Of a stretch of DNA of 64,000 bases, positions 22,368 to 35,664 are shown piece by piece (position 1 is the first letter of the stretch; each line of letters opens with the position of its first letter). A program made the translations under genes and the position numbers. Under the pieces are notes generated by a model, which saw only the letters and a list, made by a program, of their open reading frames with translations, did not search any database and was not told where the DNA came from. Origin of the DNA: Halopseudomonas yangmingensis. Lineage in GTDB: Bacteria > Pseudomonadota > Gammaproteobacteria > Pseudomonadales > Pseudomonadaceae. The DNA lies in the NCBI RefSeq assembly GCF_900114825.1, contig NZ_FOUI01000005.1:117224-181223 (forward strand), given 5' to 3'.

Positions 22368-24056
22368 TCAGTCCTTTTTCGCGGCTGCGCCTTCGATCTG
22401 TCGGGTAATGTACCACTGTTGCCCGATCGACAGAACGTTGTTGACCACCCAGTACAGCACCAGGCCGGAGGGGAACCACAAGAAGAACACGGTGAAGATC
22501 AGCGGCAGCATCTTCATTACCCGTGCCTGCATCGGGTCTGGCGGGGTCGGGTTGAGCATCTGTTGCACGAACATGCTGGCACCCATCAGGATTGGCAGCA
22601 CGAAGTAGGGATCCTTCAGCGACAGGTCGGTGATCCAGAACATCCATTCAGCCTGGCGCATCTCGACGCTTTCCATCAGCACCCAGTACAGCGCAATGAA
22701 TACCGGCATCTGTACCAGAATCGGCAGACAGCCACCCAGCGGATTGATTTTTTCTTTCTTGTACAGCTCCATCATCGCCTGTGACATTTTCTGCCGATCT
22801 TCACCGTGCTGCTCACGCAAGGCCTGCAGCTTGGGTCCGACCCGGCGCATGTTGGCCATTGACCGGTAGCTGGTGGCTGACAGCGGGAAGAACACCAGCT
22901 TGATCAGAACGGTCAGCAGGATGATTGACCAGCCCCAGTTGCCGACAAAGCTGTGGATGATGCTGAGCACCCAGAACAGCGGCTGGGCAATCCACCAGAG
23001 GAAGCCGTAATCGACGGTCAGCTCCAGACCCTGGGAGATTTCCTTCAGACGGCTCTGGATCTTTGGACCACCGTAGAAGTCAGCACGCAGAACGGCTTGT
23101 TCACCGGCAGCGACTCTGGCTTCCGGGCTGACAAAGCTGAGAATGTAGTTGCCCTGCCTGTCTTGTCGACTTGAATACTTGTGGGTCTGCTCAGCCGAAG
23201 GTATCCAGGCGCTGACAAAGTAGTGTTGCAACCAGGCCAACCAGCCACCCTCGACACTGGTCGACAGGTTGGCTTTCTGCATGTCTTTGACGGTCAGTTT
23301 GGTATAGGAACCATCCTCACTCCAGTAGGCACCACCCAGGTAAGTGGCCATACCGGTAGCACCGGTGCTGGAGGGATCGCGGCTGTCATCGCGCTTGATC
23401 TGGCCAAACAGCGCACCATTCCAGGTACGATCACTCTGGTTGTCGATGATGTACTCGACGCCCACCAGAAAGTCGCCACGGGTAAAGGTGAAACGCTTTA
23501 CGTAGTTGATTTGCTCGGCACTGTAATGCAGATCAACCACCAGTTGCTGCTCGCCATCTGCCAGACGGTATTCACTGCTGCTGCTGGTGAACAAGGGGCG
23601 TCCCGAAGCCCGTGCATCCAGACCATCGCTACCAATCAGCCCGCTCATTGCAACGTAGGTACGCTCGGCATTTTCGCTAAGCAGCTGGAATGGCAGATCA
23701 GGACGATCCTTGCGCTGCGGATACCCCGGAAGACTCAGGGAGACGATATCACCACCAAGCGGGTTGATTCGGACCAGCAGACTATCGGTTTCAACGCTGA
23801 TCAGCCCGTTGCTCGCCGTTTCCACAGCGTCGCTGGCTACTACCTGACGGTCAGTACCGGGAACAGCCTGCGGCAGATCATCAGCCAGGTCACCAGTGCT
23901 CATATCCGGTATGTCGGCAGTCTGCATAACCTGCTGGCTGCTGACCTGATCGGGTTCGGTCAGTGGTGTCTGGCCATAATCCTGATTCCACTGGTAGATC
24001 ATCATGTAGCCGATGACGAACAGGGCAATCAGCAGAAGGTAACGTTGGATATTCAT
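22368..24056 (-). CDS. yidC: Membrane protein insertase YidC
   Basis: A 562-residue inner-membrane protein with an N-terminal membrane anchor ([17 protein letters not shown]), a large periplasmic beta domain (about 60-340) and the conserved C-terminal 60KD_IMP core with five helices ([32 protein letters not shown]). It inserts and folds membrane proteins such as subunit c. The ATG overlaps the stop of yidD (ATGA). Confidence 0.97.
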   Translation of the reverse strand: MNIQRYLLLIALFVIGYMMIYQWNQDYGQTPLTEPDQVSSQQVMQTADIPDMSTGDLADDLPQAVPGTDRQVVASDAVETASNGLISVETDSLLVRINPLGGDIVSLSLPGYPQRKDRPDLPFQLLSENAERTYVAMSGLIGSDGLDARASGRPLFTSSSSEYRLADGEQQLVVDLHYSAEQINYVKRFTFTRGDFLVGVEYIIDNQSDRTWNGALFGQIKRDDSRDPSSTGATGMATYLGGAYWSEDGSYTKLTVKDMQKANLSTSVEGGWLAWLQHYFVSAWIPSAEQTHKYSSRQDRQGNYILSFVSPEARVAAGEQAVLRADFYGGPKIQSRLKEISQGLELTVDYGFLWWIAQPLFWVLSIIHSFVGNWGWSIILLTVLIKLVFFPLSATSYRSMANMRRVGPKLQALREQHGEDRQKMSQAMMELYKKEKINPLGGCLPILVQMPVFIALYWVLMESVEMRQAEWMFWITDLSLKDPYFVLPILMGASMFVQQMLNPTPPDPMQARVMKMLPLIFTVFFLWFPSGLVLYWVVNNVLSIGQQWYITRQIEGAAAKKD

Positions 24057-24310
24057 GGTTTATCAGCCATCCGGGAGGAGGTTTTGTCGGTGTTTTCAGC
24101 GAGAGGAACCGGATCGTAGCCACCGGGATTCCACGGGTGACAGCGGCCCAGTCGGCGCACACTGAGCCATCCACCCCTGAGCAGGCCATGTTGTTCAATG
24201 GCCTCCTGGGCATAACAGGAGCAGCTGGGATAGAAACGGCAATGACTGGCCATCATTGGACTGATGGCGTAGCGGTAAACCTTGATCAGTCCGAGCGCGA
24301 TACTACGCAT
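24053..24310 (-). CDS. yidD: Membrane protein insertion efficiency factor YidD
   Basis: An 85-residue protein of the YidD family ([49 protein letters not shown]) with the conserved cysteines. It assists membrane protein insertion. It lies four bases after rnpA and overlaps yidC by four bases, so the chain rpmH-rnpA-yidD-yidC is one operon. Confidence 0.94.
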   Translation of the reverse strand: MRSIALGLIKVYRYAISPMMASHCRFYPSCSCYAQEAIEQHGLLRGGWLSVRRLGRCHPWNPGGYDPVPLAENTDKTSSRMADKP

Positions 24311-24314
24311 GGGA

Positions 24315-24698
24315 TCATGGGTGTCCGGTTGTGCGAGAGGAATGCTTGTCAGCCGCCTTGATCAGGCGGCGCCACAATTGCCCGTAAAGGGTATGTAACG
24401 CCGCCGAATCAAGTTCGCCGAGACCTTTTCTGGCCAGAACAACAATGTCGATGTTGCCCAGTTCGGCACGCGTGTGCCGGAAGGACTCACGTGCCACACG
24501 CTTGATTCGATTGCGATCAACCGCGTGGCGAACACTTTTCCTGGCTATCACCAGTCCCAGCCGTGCATGCTCCAGATCATTGTGTCTGGCCAGCAACAGT
24601 ATGCCGGGACCTGATGCCTTGCAGGTGGCTCCGTCAAATACCCGCTTGAAGTGGGCAGGCGTCAGCAGCCGGTACTGACGGCCGAAGCCGAGATCCAC
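24315..24698 (-). CDS. rnpA: Ribonuclease P protein component
   Basis: The 127-residue basic protein has the RnpA signature [13 protein letters not shown] and the N-terminal [19 protein letters not shown]. It helps RNase P RNA to mature tRNA 5' ends. GTG 24698 is taken as the start: the frame is open as far as 24791, but the extra 31 residues would run over the rpmH coding region in another frame, and the family begins at this point. The Shine-Dalgarno is weak; translation may be coupled to rpmH, whose stop lies 13 bases upstream. Confidence 0.9.
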   Translation of the reverse strand: MDLGFGRQYRLLTPAHFKRVFDGATCKASGPGILLLARHNDLEHARLGLVIARKSVRHAVDRNRIKRVARESFRHTRAELGNIDIVVLARKGLGELDSAALHTLYGQLWRRLIKAADKHSSRTTGHP

Positions 24699-24711
24699 CC
24701 GCAGATCCGGA

Positions 24712-24870
<159 letters not shown>

Positions 24871-24904
24871 TTAAGAGCCAATGAGCCCTTTCAAGGGACC
24901 GGCA

Positions 24905-24933
24905 ATTCTAGAGAAAAGCCAGGCTGCGGTCAA
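24905..24933 (-). promoter_or_regulatory. Sigma-70 promoter of rpmH
   Basis: Minus-strand TTGACC (24928-24933) and TAGAAT (24905-24910) are 17 bases apart, five of six matches to each consensus hexamer. The predicted start lies about 50 bases before the rpmH ATG. Confidence 0.75.
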
Positions 24934-25312
24934 TTTGATTTACATGCCGCCAGACACTTTCCTGATTGAATCAATACACATGAAGAAAGTATTGAAAGAT
25001 AGAATTTGTAATGATGATTAGGCAGCGCTTTTCTGTGCATGGAATCGGCAATCCAGCGGTATACATGCCTCTTGGCGTTCGGCAAGTCTGTTGGCTTGCT
25101 GTGTGCAGGCTGTTTACGGATAGGTGCGCTTCCTGTGGATAATGTTGCTACATATCCACAACCTGTTTTATCCACCGGTCGCACGGCAGGTTGCCCACAA
25201 GCCTCATGGTTGCTTCTCCACAGCCTTTATGGCTGGGCGTTTGGATGAATTTTCCGAATGAGTGGCAGTGATTCTCGCTGGATGTATCGGGTCTTGCGGG
25301 TACCCGTGAATG

Positions 25313-25341
25313 TGGATAAGTAAGGTATTTACCGGTAGAAT
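25313..25341 (+). promoter_or_regulatory. Promoter of dnaA, overlapped by a DnaA box
   Basis: TAGAAT (25336-25341) lies 17 bases after TGGATA (25313-25318), a -35 with four of six matches. The perfect DnaA box 25311-25319 covers this -35, which fits autoregulation by DnaA. Confidence 0.5.
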
Positions 25342-25420
25342 GGCTGCCTTGTTCCCGGGGTTGTCGCGCATGGGGCGCGGTGCTGTAACCGACAACGGAA
25401 TTCATCAGGCGAGGTTGAGT

Positions 25421-26902
25421 GTGTCCATCGAACTCTGGCAGCAATGTGTTGATTTTCTGCGTGATGAGCTTCCGTCCCAGCAATTCAATACATGGATTCG
25501 TCCGTTGCAAGCCGAGGCCGACAGCCAGGAGCTGCGTCTGTATGCCCCCAATCGTTTTGTGCTTGACTGGGTCAACGACAAATACCTGAATCGGATCCAG
25601 GAACTGCTGGAGGATCTGTCGCAGGGACAGGCCCCTCTGCTCACGCTGTTGATCGGCAGTCGGCGTACTACGGTTCCGGCAGCCGTTGCTGCCGCTTCGC
25701 GCAGTAGTGTCGCTCCTGCAGCGCCTGAAAGCCGTCCCCAGGCCAGCCCCAGGGCACAAATAACGGCGCAGAGCTTTCAGCCCCAGATACCGGCAGCAGA
25801 TGACCGTTCAGTTGATGTAACGCAGCCCGCCGGCAGTCAGGAGGCACAAGACGCTGCCAGTGGAACGCCACATATCAAGCACACCAGTTACCTGAATAAA
25901 AGCTTCACCTTCGACACCTTTGTTGAGGGTAAGTCAAACCAGCTGGCACGGGCAGCCGCCTGGCAAGTCGCAGACAACCCCAAACATGGCTATAACCCGC
26001 TTTTCCTGTATGGCGGTGTAGGTCTGGGTAAAACGCACCTCATGCATGCCGTGGGGAACCACCTGCTGAAAAAGAATCCTTCAGCGAGGATCGTGTATTT
26101 GCACTCAGAGCGTTTCGTGGCTGATATGGTCAAGGCGTTGCAGATGAACGCCATTAACGATTTCAAGCGTTACTACCGCACGGTAGACGCCCTGTTGATC
26201 GACGACATCCAGTTCTTTGCCAAGAAGGAAAGATCTCAGGAAGAATTTTTTCACACCTTCAATGCCCTGCTTGAGGGCGGCCAACAGGTGATTCTTACCA
26301 GTGACCGTTACCCCAAGGAAATCGACGGACTGGAGGAGCGACTGAAATCCCGTTTTGGCTGGGGCCTGACAGTCGCGGTGGAACCGCCTGAGCTGGAAAC
26401 CCGGGTGGCGATTCTGATGAAGAAGGCCGAGCAGTCCCGCATCGATCTGCCGCCGGACGCCGCCTTCTTTATTGCCCAGCGTATCCGCTCCAACGTGCGC
26501 GAACTGGAGGGTGCACTCAAGCGAGTCATCGCCAGTGCACACTTCATGGGCCGTGACATTACCATCGAGCTGATCCGTGAATCGCTGAAAGACCTGCTGG
26601 CATTGCAGGACAAGCTGGTCAGCATTGATAACATCCAGCGCACGGTCGCCGAGTATTACAAGATCAAGATTGCCGATTTGTTATCACAACGGCGTTCGCG
26701 TTCGGTGGCCAGGCCTCGACAGGTGGCCATGGCACTGTCCAAGGAACTTACCAACCATAGCCTGCCCGAGATAGGTAATGCCTTTGGCGGACGAGATCAC
26801 ACCACGGTACTGCATGCCACCCGCAAGATTGCCGAATTGCGTGAATCGGATGCGGATATCAGAGAAGACTACAAGAACCTGCTGCGGACCCTCACTACCT
26901 GA
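25421..26902 (+). CDS. dnaA: Chromosomal replication initiator protein DnaA
   Basis: A 493-residue protein: N-terminal domain I ([17 protein letters not shown]), a Pro/Gln/Ala-rich linker of about 110 residues, an AAA+ domain with Walker A GGVGLGKT and Walker [10 protein letters not shown], and the C-terminal box-binding domain with [11 protein letters not shown]. It opens oriC. GTG 25421 is the start, with GAGG six bases upstream; the longer frame from 25310 overlaps promoter and DnaA box and adds nothing like the family. Confidence 0.97.
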   Translation: MSIELWQQCVDFLRDELPSQQFNTWIRPLQAEADSQELRLYAPNRFVLDWVNDKYLNRIQELLEDLSQGQAPLLTLLIGSRRTTVPAAVAAASRSSVAPAAPESRPQASPRAQITAQSFQPQIPAADDRSVDVTQPAGSQEAQDAASGTPHIKHTSYLNKSFTFDTFVEGKSNQLARAAAWQVADNPKHGYNPLFLYGGVGLGKTHLMHAVGNHLLKKNPSARIVYLHSERFVADMVKALQMNAINDFKRYYRTVDALLIDDIQFFAKKERSQEEFFHTFNALLEGGQQVILTSDRYPKEIDGLEERLKSRFGWGLTVAVEPPELETRVAILMKKAEQSRIDLPPDAAFFIAQRIRSNVRELEGALKRVIASAHFMGRDITIELIRESLKDLLALQDKLVSIDNIQRTVAEYYKIKIADLLSQRRSRSVARPRQVAMALSKELTNHSLPEIGNAFGGRDHTTVLHATRKIAELRESDADIREDYKNLLRTLTT

Positions 26903-26955
26903 TCGGGGTGAGCGGTCCGGCCAGCGGCCATACTGCACGAGGTCGAAGGAAGACT

Positions 26956-28059
26956 ATGCAATTCACCATTGAGCGCGAAGCTTTGTTGAAACCCCTGCAA
27001 CTGGTCGCCGGGGTGGTTGAACGTCGTCAGACACTACCGGTGCTATCCAACGTATTGTTGGTAGTTGACGGCGATCGTTTGTCCCTGACCGGTACCGATC
27101 TTGAGGTTGAGCTGATTGGCAGGATAGGCCTGGAAGATGCTGCCGAAGATGGCGAGATTACCCTTCCAGCGCGCAAGCTGATGGATATCTGTAAATCACT
27201 GCCGGAATCTGCCGTGTTGACCGTGCGTATCGAAGACGGCAAGGCACTGGTTCGCTCGGGCCGCAGCCGTTTCACCCTGAGCACACTGCCAGCGACTGAT
27301 TTCCCGAGCATTGATGAAAGTGCTCCTGCCATGCGCTTCAATGTCAGCCAGGTGAAACTGCGTCGTCTTATAGACAAGGTGTCCTTTGCCATGGCGCAAC
27401 AGGACGTCCGTTATTACCTGAACGGCATGCTGCTTGAGATGAATCAGGGTAGTCTGCGCGGTGTTGCTACAGACGGTCACCGCCTGGCAATGTCTACCAT
27501 GCAGGCGGATATCGATCACCAGGAGCGCTACCAGGTAATTGTCCCGCGTAAAGGTATTCTCGAACTGTCCCGTCTTCTTGGCGAGGTGGACGAATTGGTA
27601 ACCATCACCCTGGGTAGCAATCACCTGAGAGTTACTACCAGTGATTTCACCTTCACCTCAAAACTGGTTGAAGGAAAGTTTCCGGATTATGAACGTGTGC
27701 TGCCGCGCGGTGGTGACAAGATAGTGCTTGCTGATCGTCTTGATCTGCGTAATGCACTGAGCCGGGCAGCAATCCTTTCTAATGAAAAGTACCGTGGCAT
27801 CCGCTTGATGCTTTCCGACAATCTTGTGCGTCTGCAAGCCAACAACCCTGAGCAGGAAGAAGCTGAGGAAGAACTGGCTGTTGATTATCAGGGTAGTGCG
27901 CTCGAGATTGGGTTCAATGTCAGCTACCTGCTGGACGTGATGAACGTGCTTGACAGGGAAAATATCAAGATGACGCTGGCTGATGCCAATAGCAGTGCCC
28001 TGGTGCAGGATGCAGAGTCCGACGACAGCGTATATGTTGTGATGCCCATGCGCCTCTGA
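26956..28059 (+). CDS. dnaN: DNA polymerase III beta subunit (sliding clamp)
   Basis: A 367-residue protein that begins [19 protein letters not shown] and ends with the conserved VYVVMPMRL. Three clamp folds are recognised by repeated spacing, with the hydrophobic protein-binding pocket near the end. ATG 26956 has AGGAAG just before it and gives the family length. It lies 53 bases after dnaA. Confidence 0.97.
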   Translation: MQFTIEREALLKPLQLVAGVVERRQTLPVLSNVLLVVDGDRLSLTGTDLEVELIGRIGLEDAAEDGEITLPARKLMDICKSLPESAVLTVRIEDGKALVRSGRSRFTLSTLPATDFPSIDESAPAMRFNVSQVKLRRLIDKVSFAMAQQDVRYYLNGMLLEMNQGSLRGVATDGHRLAMSTMQADIDHQERYQVIVPRKGILELSRLLGEVDELVTITLGSNHLRVTTSDFTFTSKLVEGKFPDYERVLPRGGDKIVLADRLDLRNALSRAAILSNEKYRGIRLMLSDNLVRLQANNPEQEEAEEELAVDYQGSALEIGFNVSYLLDVMNVLDRENIKMTLADANSSALVQDAESDDSVYVVMPMRL

Positions 28060-28061
28060 TC

Positions 28062-29156
28062 ATGCCGATTCAGCGTCTCAGCGTTACCGGTGTGAGGAAT
28101 CTGTTGCCGGTAACGCTGACCCCCTCTCCACGTATCAACATCCTTAGTGGCGTCAACGGCAGCGGTAAGACCAGCCTGCTCGAAGCCATCCATCTGCTAG
28201 GCCTTGCCCGTTCATTTCGCAGTACCAGACTGCAACCGGTAATCCAGCACGGATTGCAATCCTGTACGGTGTTTGCAGAAAAGCGACTCGCGTCAGGCGC
28301 GGTTACCTCCATGGGCATCACGCGAACCTGTGAAGCCGATTTCCAGATACGCATTGATGGCCAAACTGCACGCAGCACAGCCCAGCTGGCGGAGACACTT
28401 CCTGTGCAGGTGATCAACCCTGACAGTTTTCGTTTGCTGGAAGGCGCTCCAAAACTGCGCAGGCAATATCTGGATTGGGGTGTGTTCCACGTGGAACATG
28501 AATTTATCGGCATCTGGCAGAGGCTGCAAAAGAGCCTGAAGCAACGCAACTCGCTGCTGCGCCATGGTAGAATCACACGTTCACTGCTTGAGCCTTGGGA
28601 GCGCGAGATTGTTGATGCAGGTGAGCGGATGGACGCCATGCGCCAGGCCTATATCACACGACTCAAGCCGGTGTTCCAGCAGATTCTCGCGGACTTGGTT
28701 GAGTTGGATGATCTTACACTCAGCTACAGCCGTGGTTGGGATAAGGAGCGAAGCCTTTCAGAGGTACTTGAAGGGCAGCTTCAGCGTGACATCCAGTTGG
28801 GACATACCCAGTCGGGTCCGCAACGTGCGGACTTGAGACTCAGGGTTCGCGGAATGAATGCGGCAGAAATGCTTTCCAGAGGGCAGCAGAAACTGGTGGT
28901 CTGTGCCATGAAAATTGCACAAGGCTTTCTGTTGCGCGAGGCAGGTCGCCGTGAAGACTGTGTCTATCTGGTGGATGATTTGCCCTCTGAGCTTGACTGG
29001 CAACATCGTGCAGCCCTGTGTCGGTTGCTCGAGTCGCTTGATTGCCAGGTTTTCATTACCTGTGTTGCTGCCGACCAAATGCACGGGCTTTGGCAGGATT
29101 CAACACCCAGGTCCATGTTCCACGTGGAACATGGACAGATTGTGCAGACCGAATGA
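28062..29156 (+). CDS. recF: DNA replication and repair protein RecF
   Basis: The 364-residue SMC-like ATPase has Walker [10 protein letters not shown] (about 30-38), the signature [10 protein letters not shown] and the Walker [13 protein letters not shown] (family usually has DD-x-x-SELD, as here). With RecO and RecR it loads RecA at gaps. It starts two bases after dnaN. Two full parS sites are inside its coding sequence. Confidence 0.96.
   Translation: MPIQRLSVTGVRNLLPVTLTPSPRINILSGVNGSGKTSLLEAIHLLGLARSFRSTRLQPVIQHGLQSCTVFAEKRLASGAVTSMGITRTCEADFQIRIDGQTARSTAQLAETLPVQVINPDSFRLLEGAPKLRRQYLDWGVFHVEHEFIGIWQRLQKSLKQRNSLLRHGRITRSLLEPWEREIVDAGERMDAMRQAYITRLKPVFQQILADLVELDDLTLSYSRGWDKERSLSEVLEGQLQRDIQLGHTQSGPQRADLRLRVRGMNAAEMLSRGQQKLVVCAMKIAQGFLLREAGRREDCVYLVDDLPSELDWQHRAALCRLLESLDCQVFITCVAADQMHGLWQDSTPRSMFHVEHGQIVQTE
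28483..28498. promoter_or_regulatory. parS: parS site 1 in recF
   Basis: TGTTCCACGTGGAACA is a perfect 16-bp palindrome identical to the consensus parS of Pseudomonas as I recall it. It lies in the coding sequence of recF, about 3.3 kb from oriC. Confidence 0.93.
29116..29131. promoter_or_regulatory. parS: parS site 2 near the end of recF
   Basis: A second exact TGTTCCACGTGGAACA palindrome, 633 bases from the first, within the last codons of recF. Confidence 0.93.
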
Positions 29157-29168
29157 TGTCTGGAGTGA

Positions 29169-31586
<2,418 letters not shown>

Positions 31587-31604
31587 CCGACAATAGCGAC
31601 AAAA

Positions 31605-31640
31605 AGCCCCGCATTTACATCAGGTAATGCGGGGTTTTTT
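31605..31640 (+). terminator. Terminator after gyrB
   Basis: CCCCGCATT pairs with AATGCGGGG across a loop of about ten bases and is followed by TTTTTT; five A residues precede the stem. Confidence 0.92.
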
Positions 31641-31756
31641 ATATCTGGCAAACGAAAATGGCAGCATAAAGTACTGGCAGAATGCCAAATTAGCCTACGC
31701 AGCCAAAGGCTTCGTACTAGAATTAATGGATAAAAGAATTCAGTGACAGGGAAAGA

Positions 31757-34438
31757 ATGAGTAAAACCGCGCGCAGGATCAATTGGCCATTGGTGATGGT
31801 GGTTGTGGTCGTGTTGTTGTGTCTGGCTGCTGAATGGCTGGACCGGCAGCGCTATGCCAGCCAGCAACAGCAGCAATTGCGCCACCTGATCAACGAATCC
31901 GGCACGGCTCTGCAACAGCGGATGCGTAGCATTGAACTGTTGGCTGAACCGGTCGCAGTAGCGATACAGCAGAATCCGCACAGGCCGGAAACACTCTTGC
32001 GCGATTTGGTAGCCGAAGCAGTGGCACAGGAACCGCTGCTGTTGAATATGACTCTGTCCGAACAACTGACGGTTACGCTGATAGAACCTATGCGTGACCA
32101 GGAGGCTGTGCTTGGCATGCAATACAACCTGCGTCCTGAATGGATGCCGGGCGTGCGACTTGCGCTTGAGGCAGAGGGGTCGGTATGGACCGGGCCGCGT
32201 ACGTTGGTGCAGACGGGCAAACCGGGCGTTGTCAGTCGAAGGGCAGTGTATGCCGATGAGGAAAGACAGCAGTTGCTGGGGCTGGTGTCCTCGGCAGTGG
32301 ATTTGCAGATGCTGCTGGCAAGTGCGGGGTTCGAAACACTACCGGATGGCATTGAGGTTGCGTTCCGGGGGCGCGACGCGACGGGCGAGCTGGGCGAGGT
32401 GTTTTATGGGACACCGCTGGTTTTCCAGCGCAGTGATGTGTTGCAGAACATCACGCTGTCTGAAGGTAGTTGGCAACTGGCAGCTCGATTGAAATACGGT
32501 GAGTTTTATCCACCCGCACGAAGTCTTTTATGGCGCTTGAGTGGTTTGCTGATAGCACTGGCGGTTCTTTTGCTGTGGATGGGACGCGAGCGCCGCACCC
32601 GGGGCGGCCAGCTGCCACTGCAGCGCCAGTTGATGATCATGCTGCTGCTGTTGTTTATGCCGATGTTGCTGCTGGAGGGCTGGATGAACTGGCGCATGGC
32701 CCAGCGAAGTACCAATGAGTTGCAGGCGCAACTGGTGAATGAAGTCAGTGCCCGGGTAATGGACAGGATTGCGGCCTTTTTCGACGTATCCCGGCGCGTG
32801 GTGTCTTTCAATGTTGACCAGTTCCGTCATGGTGCGCTCAGCGTTGAGGATTCGGCTGCATTGAGTCAAAGCTTTACCTTGCAGATACGCCAGCAACCTC
32901 TGCTGACGTTCCTGTCAATCGGTACCCATGAGGGTAACTATATGGCGGCCAGCCGCCCACCACTGGGAGTTGATCGCGGTTTGCGCCAACTGCAGTCGGA
33001 CAGCGCCGGTGGGCGGCGGATGCATATGTACCGGGTGGATGATGCCAACCGCCGCAGCAGCCTGATCGGTATCGGTAATTCGCATTTTGATGCACGCACA
33101 CGGCCCTGGTTTCTGGCAGGACAGCTATCAGTCGGACCCCATTGGTACGCCCCTTATCGCTATGCCATTGACGACCCGGATGGCGTCTACAGTGCAATGG
33201 GTATGGGGATGGCTGCCCCGTTGCGGGACACAGAAGGCAGGTTCGTCGGGGTCATTACAGCGGATATGGCGCTGATCGAGTTGAGCCGCTTGCTCAAGGA
33301 CGTGATAGGCAGTAGCGGAGGTATGGCTGTCCTGGCCGAACAGAACGGCTTGCTGCTGGCCAGTTCACAGCCTGACCGGCTCTACGAGCTGGCTGATAGC
33401 GGTTTCAAGCGCATTCGTGGTCAGGATAGTGATAATCCCTTGCTGGCTGCCATGCTGCGTGCGGTTGAGCAGGCGGGAGGTGGTGCCGGACGTAAGGCAC
33501 TCCAGGTGGATGGCGATAAGCACTTGCTTGCCTGGCATACCCATGCACTGCCTGATGGCCCTCCTTTGCTGGTAGCAGTAAGTTTGCCGCGTAATCGACT
33601 CGACGGTAATCCGGCGCTGGTGCAGGCGGCTGACATGCTGCTGATGATGCTGGGGTTGCTGATGGTTAGCCTGCTGGTGGCCAGCGTAACCAGTCGTCGA
33701 ATTGCTGAACCTTTGGCAATGATCAGTCAGTGGGCGAGTGAGCTGGGCAAAGGTAACTGGCAGCGTCCGAGTGTGCCCCAAAGCCGGGTGCTGGAAGTGC
33801 GGAAAATGAGTGATGCCTTGCAGCAAATAACGGTAACGCTGGAGAGTCATACCGAATCCCTGCAACAGCAGGTTGCCAGTCGAACAGAAGAGCTGTGTCG
33901 TGCCAACCGTGAACTGGCACGACAATCAGGTACCGACGGCCTGACGGGGCTGGCCAACCGGCGGCTGTTTGATTCTACCCTGAAGGATGAATGGGCGCGG
34001 GCACAGCGTGAGCAGAGGCCATTGGGGCTGCTGATGCTGGATATTGACTATTTCAAACTGTACAACGATAGCTACGGCCACCTTTCCGGCGATGAATGCT
34101 TGCGACAGGTCGCTGAAATCATGGCACAGCACGCGCGACGCCCCGGCGATCTGGCGGCCCGCTATGGGGGTGAGGAGTTTGCGTTGATAGTTCCGGGACT
34201 CAGGGAGCAGGAGTTACACAGTCTGGCAGACCAGGTACGTCAAAGTGTGCAGATGGCAAACATTGAGCATGCCGCTACCGAGCGGGGCATGCTCACGGTA
34301 AGTATTGGTTGCTCCAGCATAATACCTTCCCGTGATGCCGGGCCACTGGAGTTGATCCGGCATGCGGATGAGGCGCTATATGCAGCCAAGCATGCCGGCA
34401 GGAACTGTGTCCGTTGTGCGGGTGAGCGGGAGGACTAG
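31757..34438 (+). CDS. Membrane diguanylate cyclase with two periplasmic sensor regions
   Basis: An 893-residue protein. A first membrane helix (about 11-26) precedes a periplasmic region of about 230 residues (CHASE-like), two further helices (about 256-274 and 291-310), then a dCACHE-like region to about 625 with the typical DARTRPWF segment (about 444), a fourth helix (about 627-648), HAMP and coiled coil, and a GGDEF domain. The active loop is GGEEF (about 803) and the RPGD inhibitory site lies five residues before it, so it should make c-di-GMP under product inhibition. It ends overlapping a convergent PilU-like gene by four bases. Confidence 0.88.
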   Translation: MSKTARRINWPLVMVVVVVLLCLAAEWLDRQRYASQQQQQLRHLINESGTALQQRMRSIELLAEPVAVAIQQNPHRPETLLRDLVAEAVAQEPLLLNMTLSEQLTVTLIEPMRDQEAVLGMQYNLRPEWMPGVRLALEAEGSVWTGPRTLVQTGKPGVVSRRAVYADEERQQLLGLVSSAVDLQMLLASAGFETLPDGIEVAFRGRDATGELGEVFYGTPLVFQRSDVLQNITLSEGSWQLAARLKYGEFYPPARSLLWRLSGLLIALAVLLLWMGRERRTRGGQLPLQRQLMIMLLLLFMPMLLLEGWMNWRMAQRSTNELQAQLVNEVSARVMDRIAAFFDVSRRVVSFNVDQFRHGALSVEDSAALSQSFTLQIRQQPLLTFLSIGTHEGNYMAASRPPLGVDRGLRQLQSDSAGGRRMHMYRVDDANRRSSLIGIGNSHFDARTRPWFLAGQLSVGPHWYAPYRYAIDDPDGVYSAMGMGMAAPLRDTEGRFVGVITADMALIELSRLLKDVIGSSGGMAVLAEQNGLLLASSQPDRLYELADSGFKRIRGQDSDNPLLAAMLRAVEQAGGGAGRKALQVDGDKHLLAWHTHALPDGPPLLVAVSLPRNRLDGNPALVQAADMLLMMLGLLMVSLLVASVTSRRIAEPLAMISQWASELGKGNWQRPSVPQSRVLEVRKMSDALQQITVTLESHTESLQQQVASRTEELCRANRELARQSGTDGLTGLANRRLFDSTLKDEWARAQREQRPLGLLMLDIDYFKLYNDSYGHLSGDECLRQVAEIMAQHARRPGDLAARYGGEEFALIVPGLREQELHSLADQVRQSVQMANIEHAATERGMLTVSIGCSSIIPSRDAGPLELIRHADEALYAAKHAGRNCVRCAGERED

Positions 34439-35538
34439 TCGGCGTCGCGCATGACCTTGAGCTCGGACTCGGGATGACCGAATCCATGCTCAAGCTTGAT
34501 GCGCAGCATCAGGTCAGTGCGAGAATCTGCGTGCTTGAGCACTTCTTCAAGGCTGACCAGACCGTCTTGGTAGAGACGATACAGGTGCTGGTCGAATGTC
34601 TGCAGACCCTGTTCCAGGCTGCGACCCATGGCTGTACGGATTTCGTCCAGTTCTCCCCGGTTGATAAGGTCAACAATATAGGGTGTGCGCAGCAGCATCT
34701 CCACAGCAGCTACCCGTTTGCGGTCGACACCAGGAACCAGCCGTTGCCCGATAATAGCGGCAATATTCATGGAAATGTCGCTGAGTACCTGCTGGCGGTT
34801 GTCTTCAGGAAACAGGTTGGCCATGCGTTCTATCGCCTGCACGCTGTTGGTGGCATGCAAGGTAGCCAGTACCAGATGCCCGGTTTCGCTGTAGTGCAGT
34901 GCATGCTGCATGGTTTCGCGGTCGCGGATTTCACCGATCATGATCACATCCGGTGATTCGCGCAGCACATTGCGTAACGCCTCGGCAAAACTGTGGGTAT
35001 CCAGCCCTACCTCGCGCTGATCGATGATTGCCTTCTTGTGATTGTGCAGGAATTCGATGGGGTCTTCGATGCAGACGATATGCCCGGCGCGATGCTGATT
35101 ACGGTAATCCAGCATGGCTGCAAGGGTTGTCGATTTGCCGGAGCCGGCAGCACCGACCACCAGGATCAGGCCGCGATCCAGCATTACCAGTTTTTCCAGC
35201 AACTTCGGCAGGCCAAGGCTTTCGACATTGGGGATGCTGTGGGTGATATGGCGAATAACCATGGCCACTTCACCGCGCTGAAAATACACATTGACGCGAA
35301 AGCGTCCGACATCAGGAATGCCGACGGCGAGATTGAGCTCCATATTGCGCTCGAATTCGGCGATCTGTTTCTGGCTCATTAACTGGTAAGCCAGCTGCTT
35401 GGCCATACCGGTCGGCAATTCGTCGGTTAACGGGGTAAATTCGCCTTCCCGTTTCAGTGTTATGGGTGCTCCTACGCTGAAGAACAGGTCGGAGCCAGAG
35501 TGTTCAACCAATTGGTGAAGATAGGCGAAAACATCCAT
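34435..35538 (-). CDS. PilT/PilU-family type IV pilus ATPase (PilU-like)
   Basis: A 367-residue hexameric ATPase with an N-terminal PAS-like domain (HSGSDLFFSVGAPITLKREGEF), Walker A GAAGSGKST, Asp box EDPIEF, Walker B VIMIGEIRDRETM and His box. The ending (EVLKHADSRTDLMLRIKLEHG) resembles PilU more than PilT. Such ATPases support pilus retraction. No other pilus gene is nearby; the canonical pilT-pilU pair is expected elsewhere, so this may be an additional copy. Confidence 0.85.
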   Translation of the reverse strand: MDVFAYLHQLVEHSGSDLFFSVGAPITLKREGEFTPLTDELPTGMAKQLAYQLMSQKQIAEFERNMELNLAVGIPDVGRFRVNVYFQRGEVAMVIRHITHSIPNVESLGLPKLLEKLVMLDRGLILVVGAAGSGKSTTLAAMLDYRNQHRAGHIVCIEDPIEFLHNHKKAIIDQREVGLDTHSFAEALRNVLRESPDVIMIGEIRDRETMQHALHYSETGHLVLATLHATNSVQAIERMANLFPEDNRQQVLSDISMNIAAIIGQRLVPGVDRKRVAAVEMLLRTPYIVDLINRGELDEIRTAMGRSLEQGLQTFDQHLYRLYQDGLVSLEEVLKHADSRTDLMLRIKLEHGFGHPESELKVMRDAD

Positions 35539-35664
35539 TGGCAGACTCGCAGTAACAGTTTATGAGGGACGTGACTGTCAGCGCTGTACCGCCGTGGCCT
35601 GTTCAGTCAGGGACGGTGAGCTCGGTGTGCAATCGACACTCATAACAGTATGCCAGAGCAGAAG

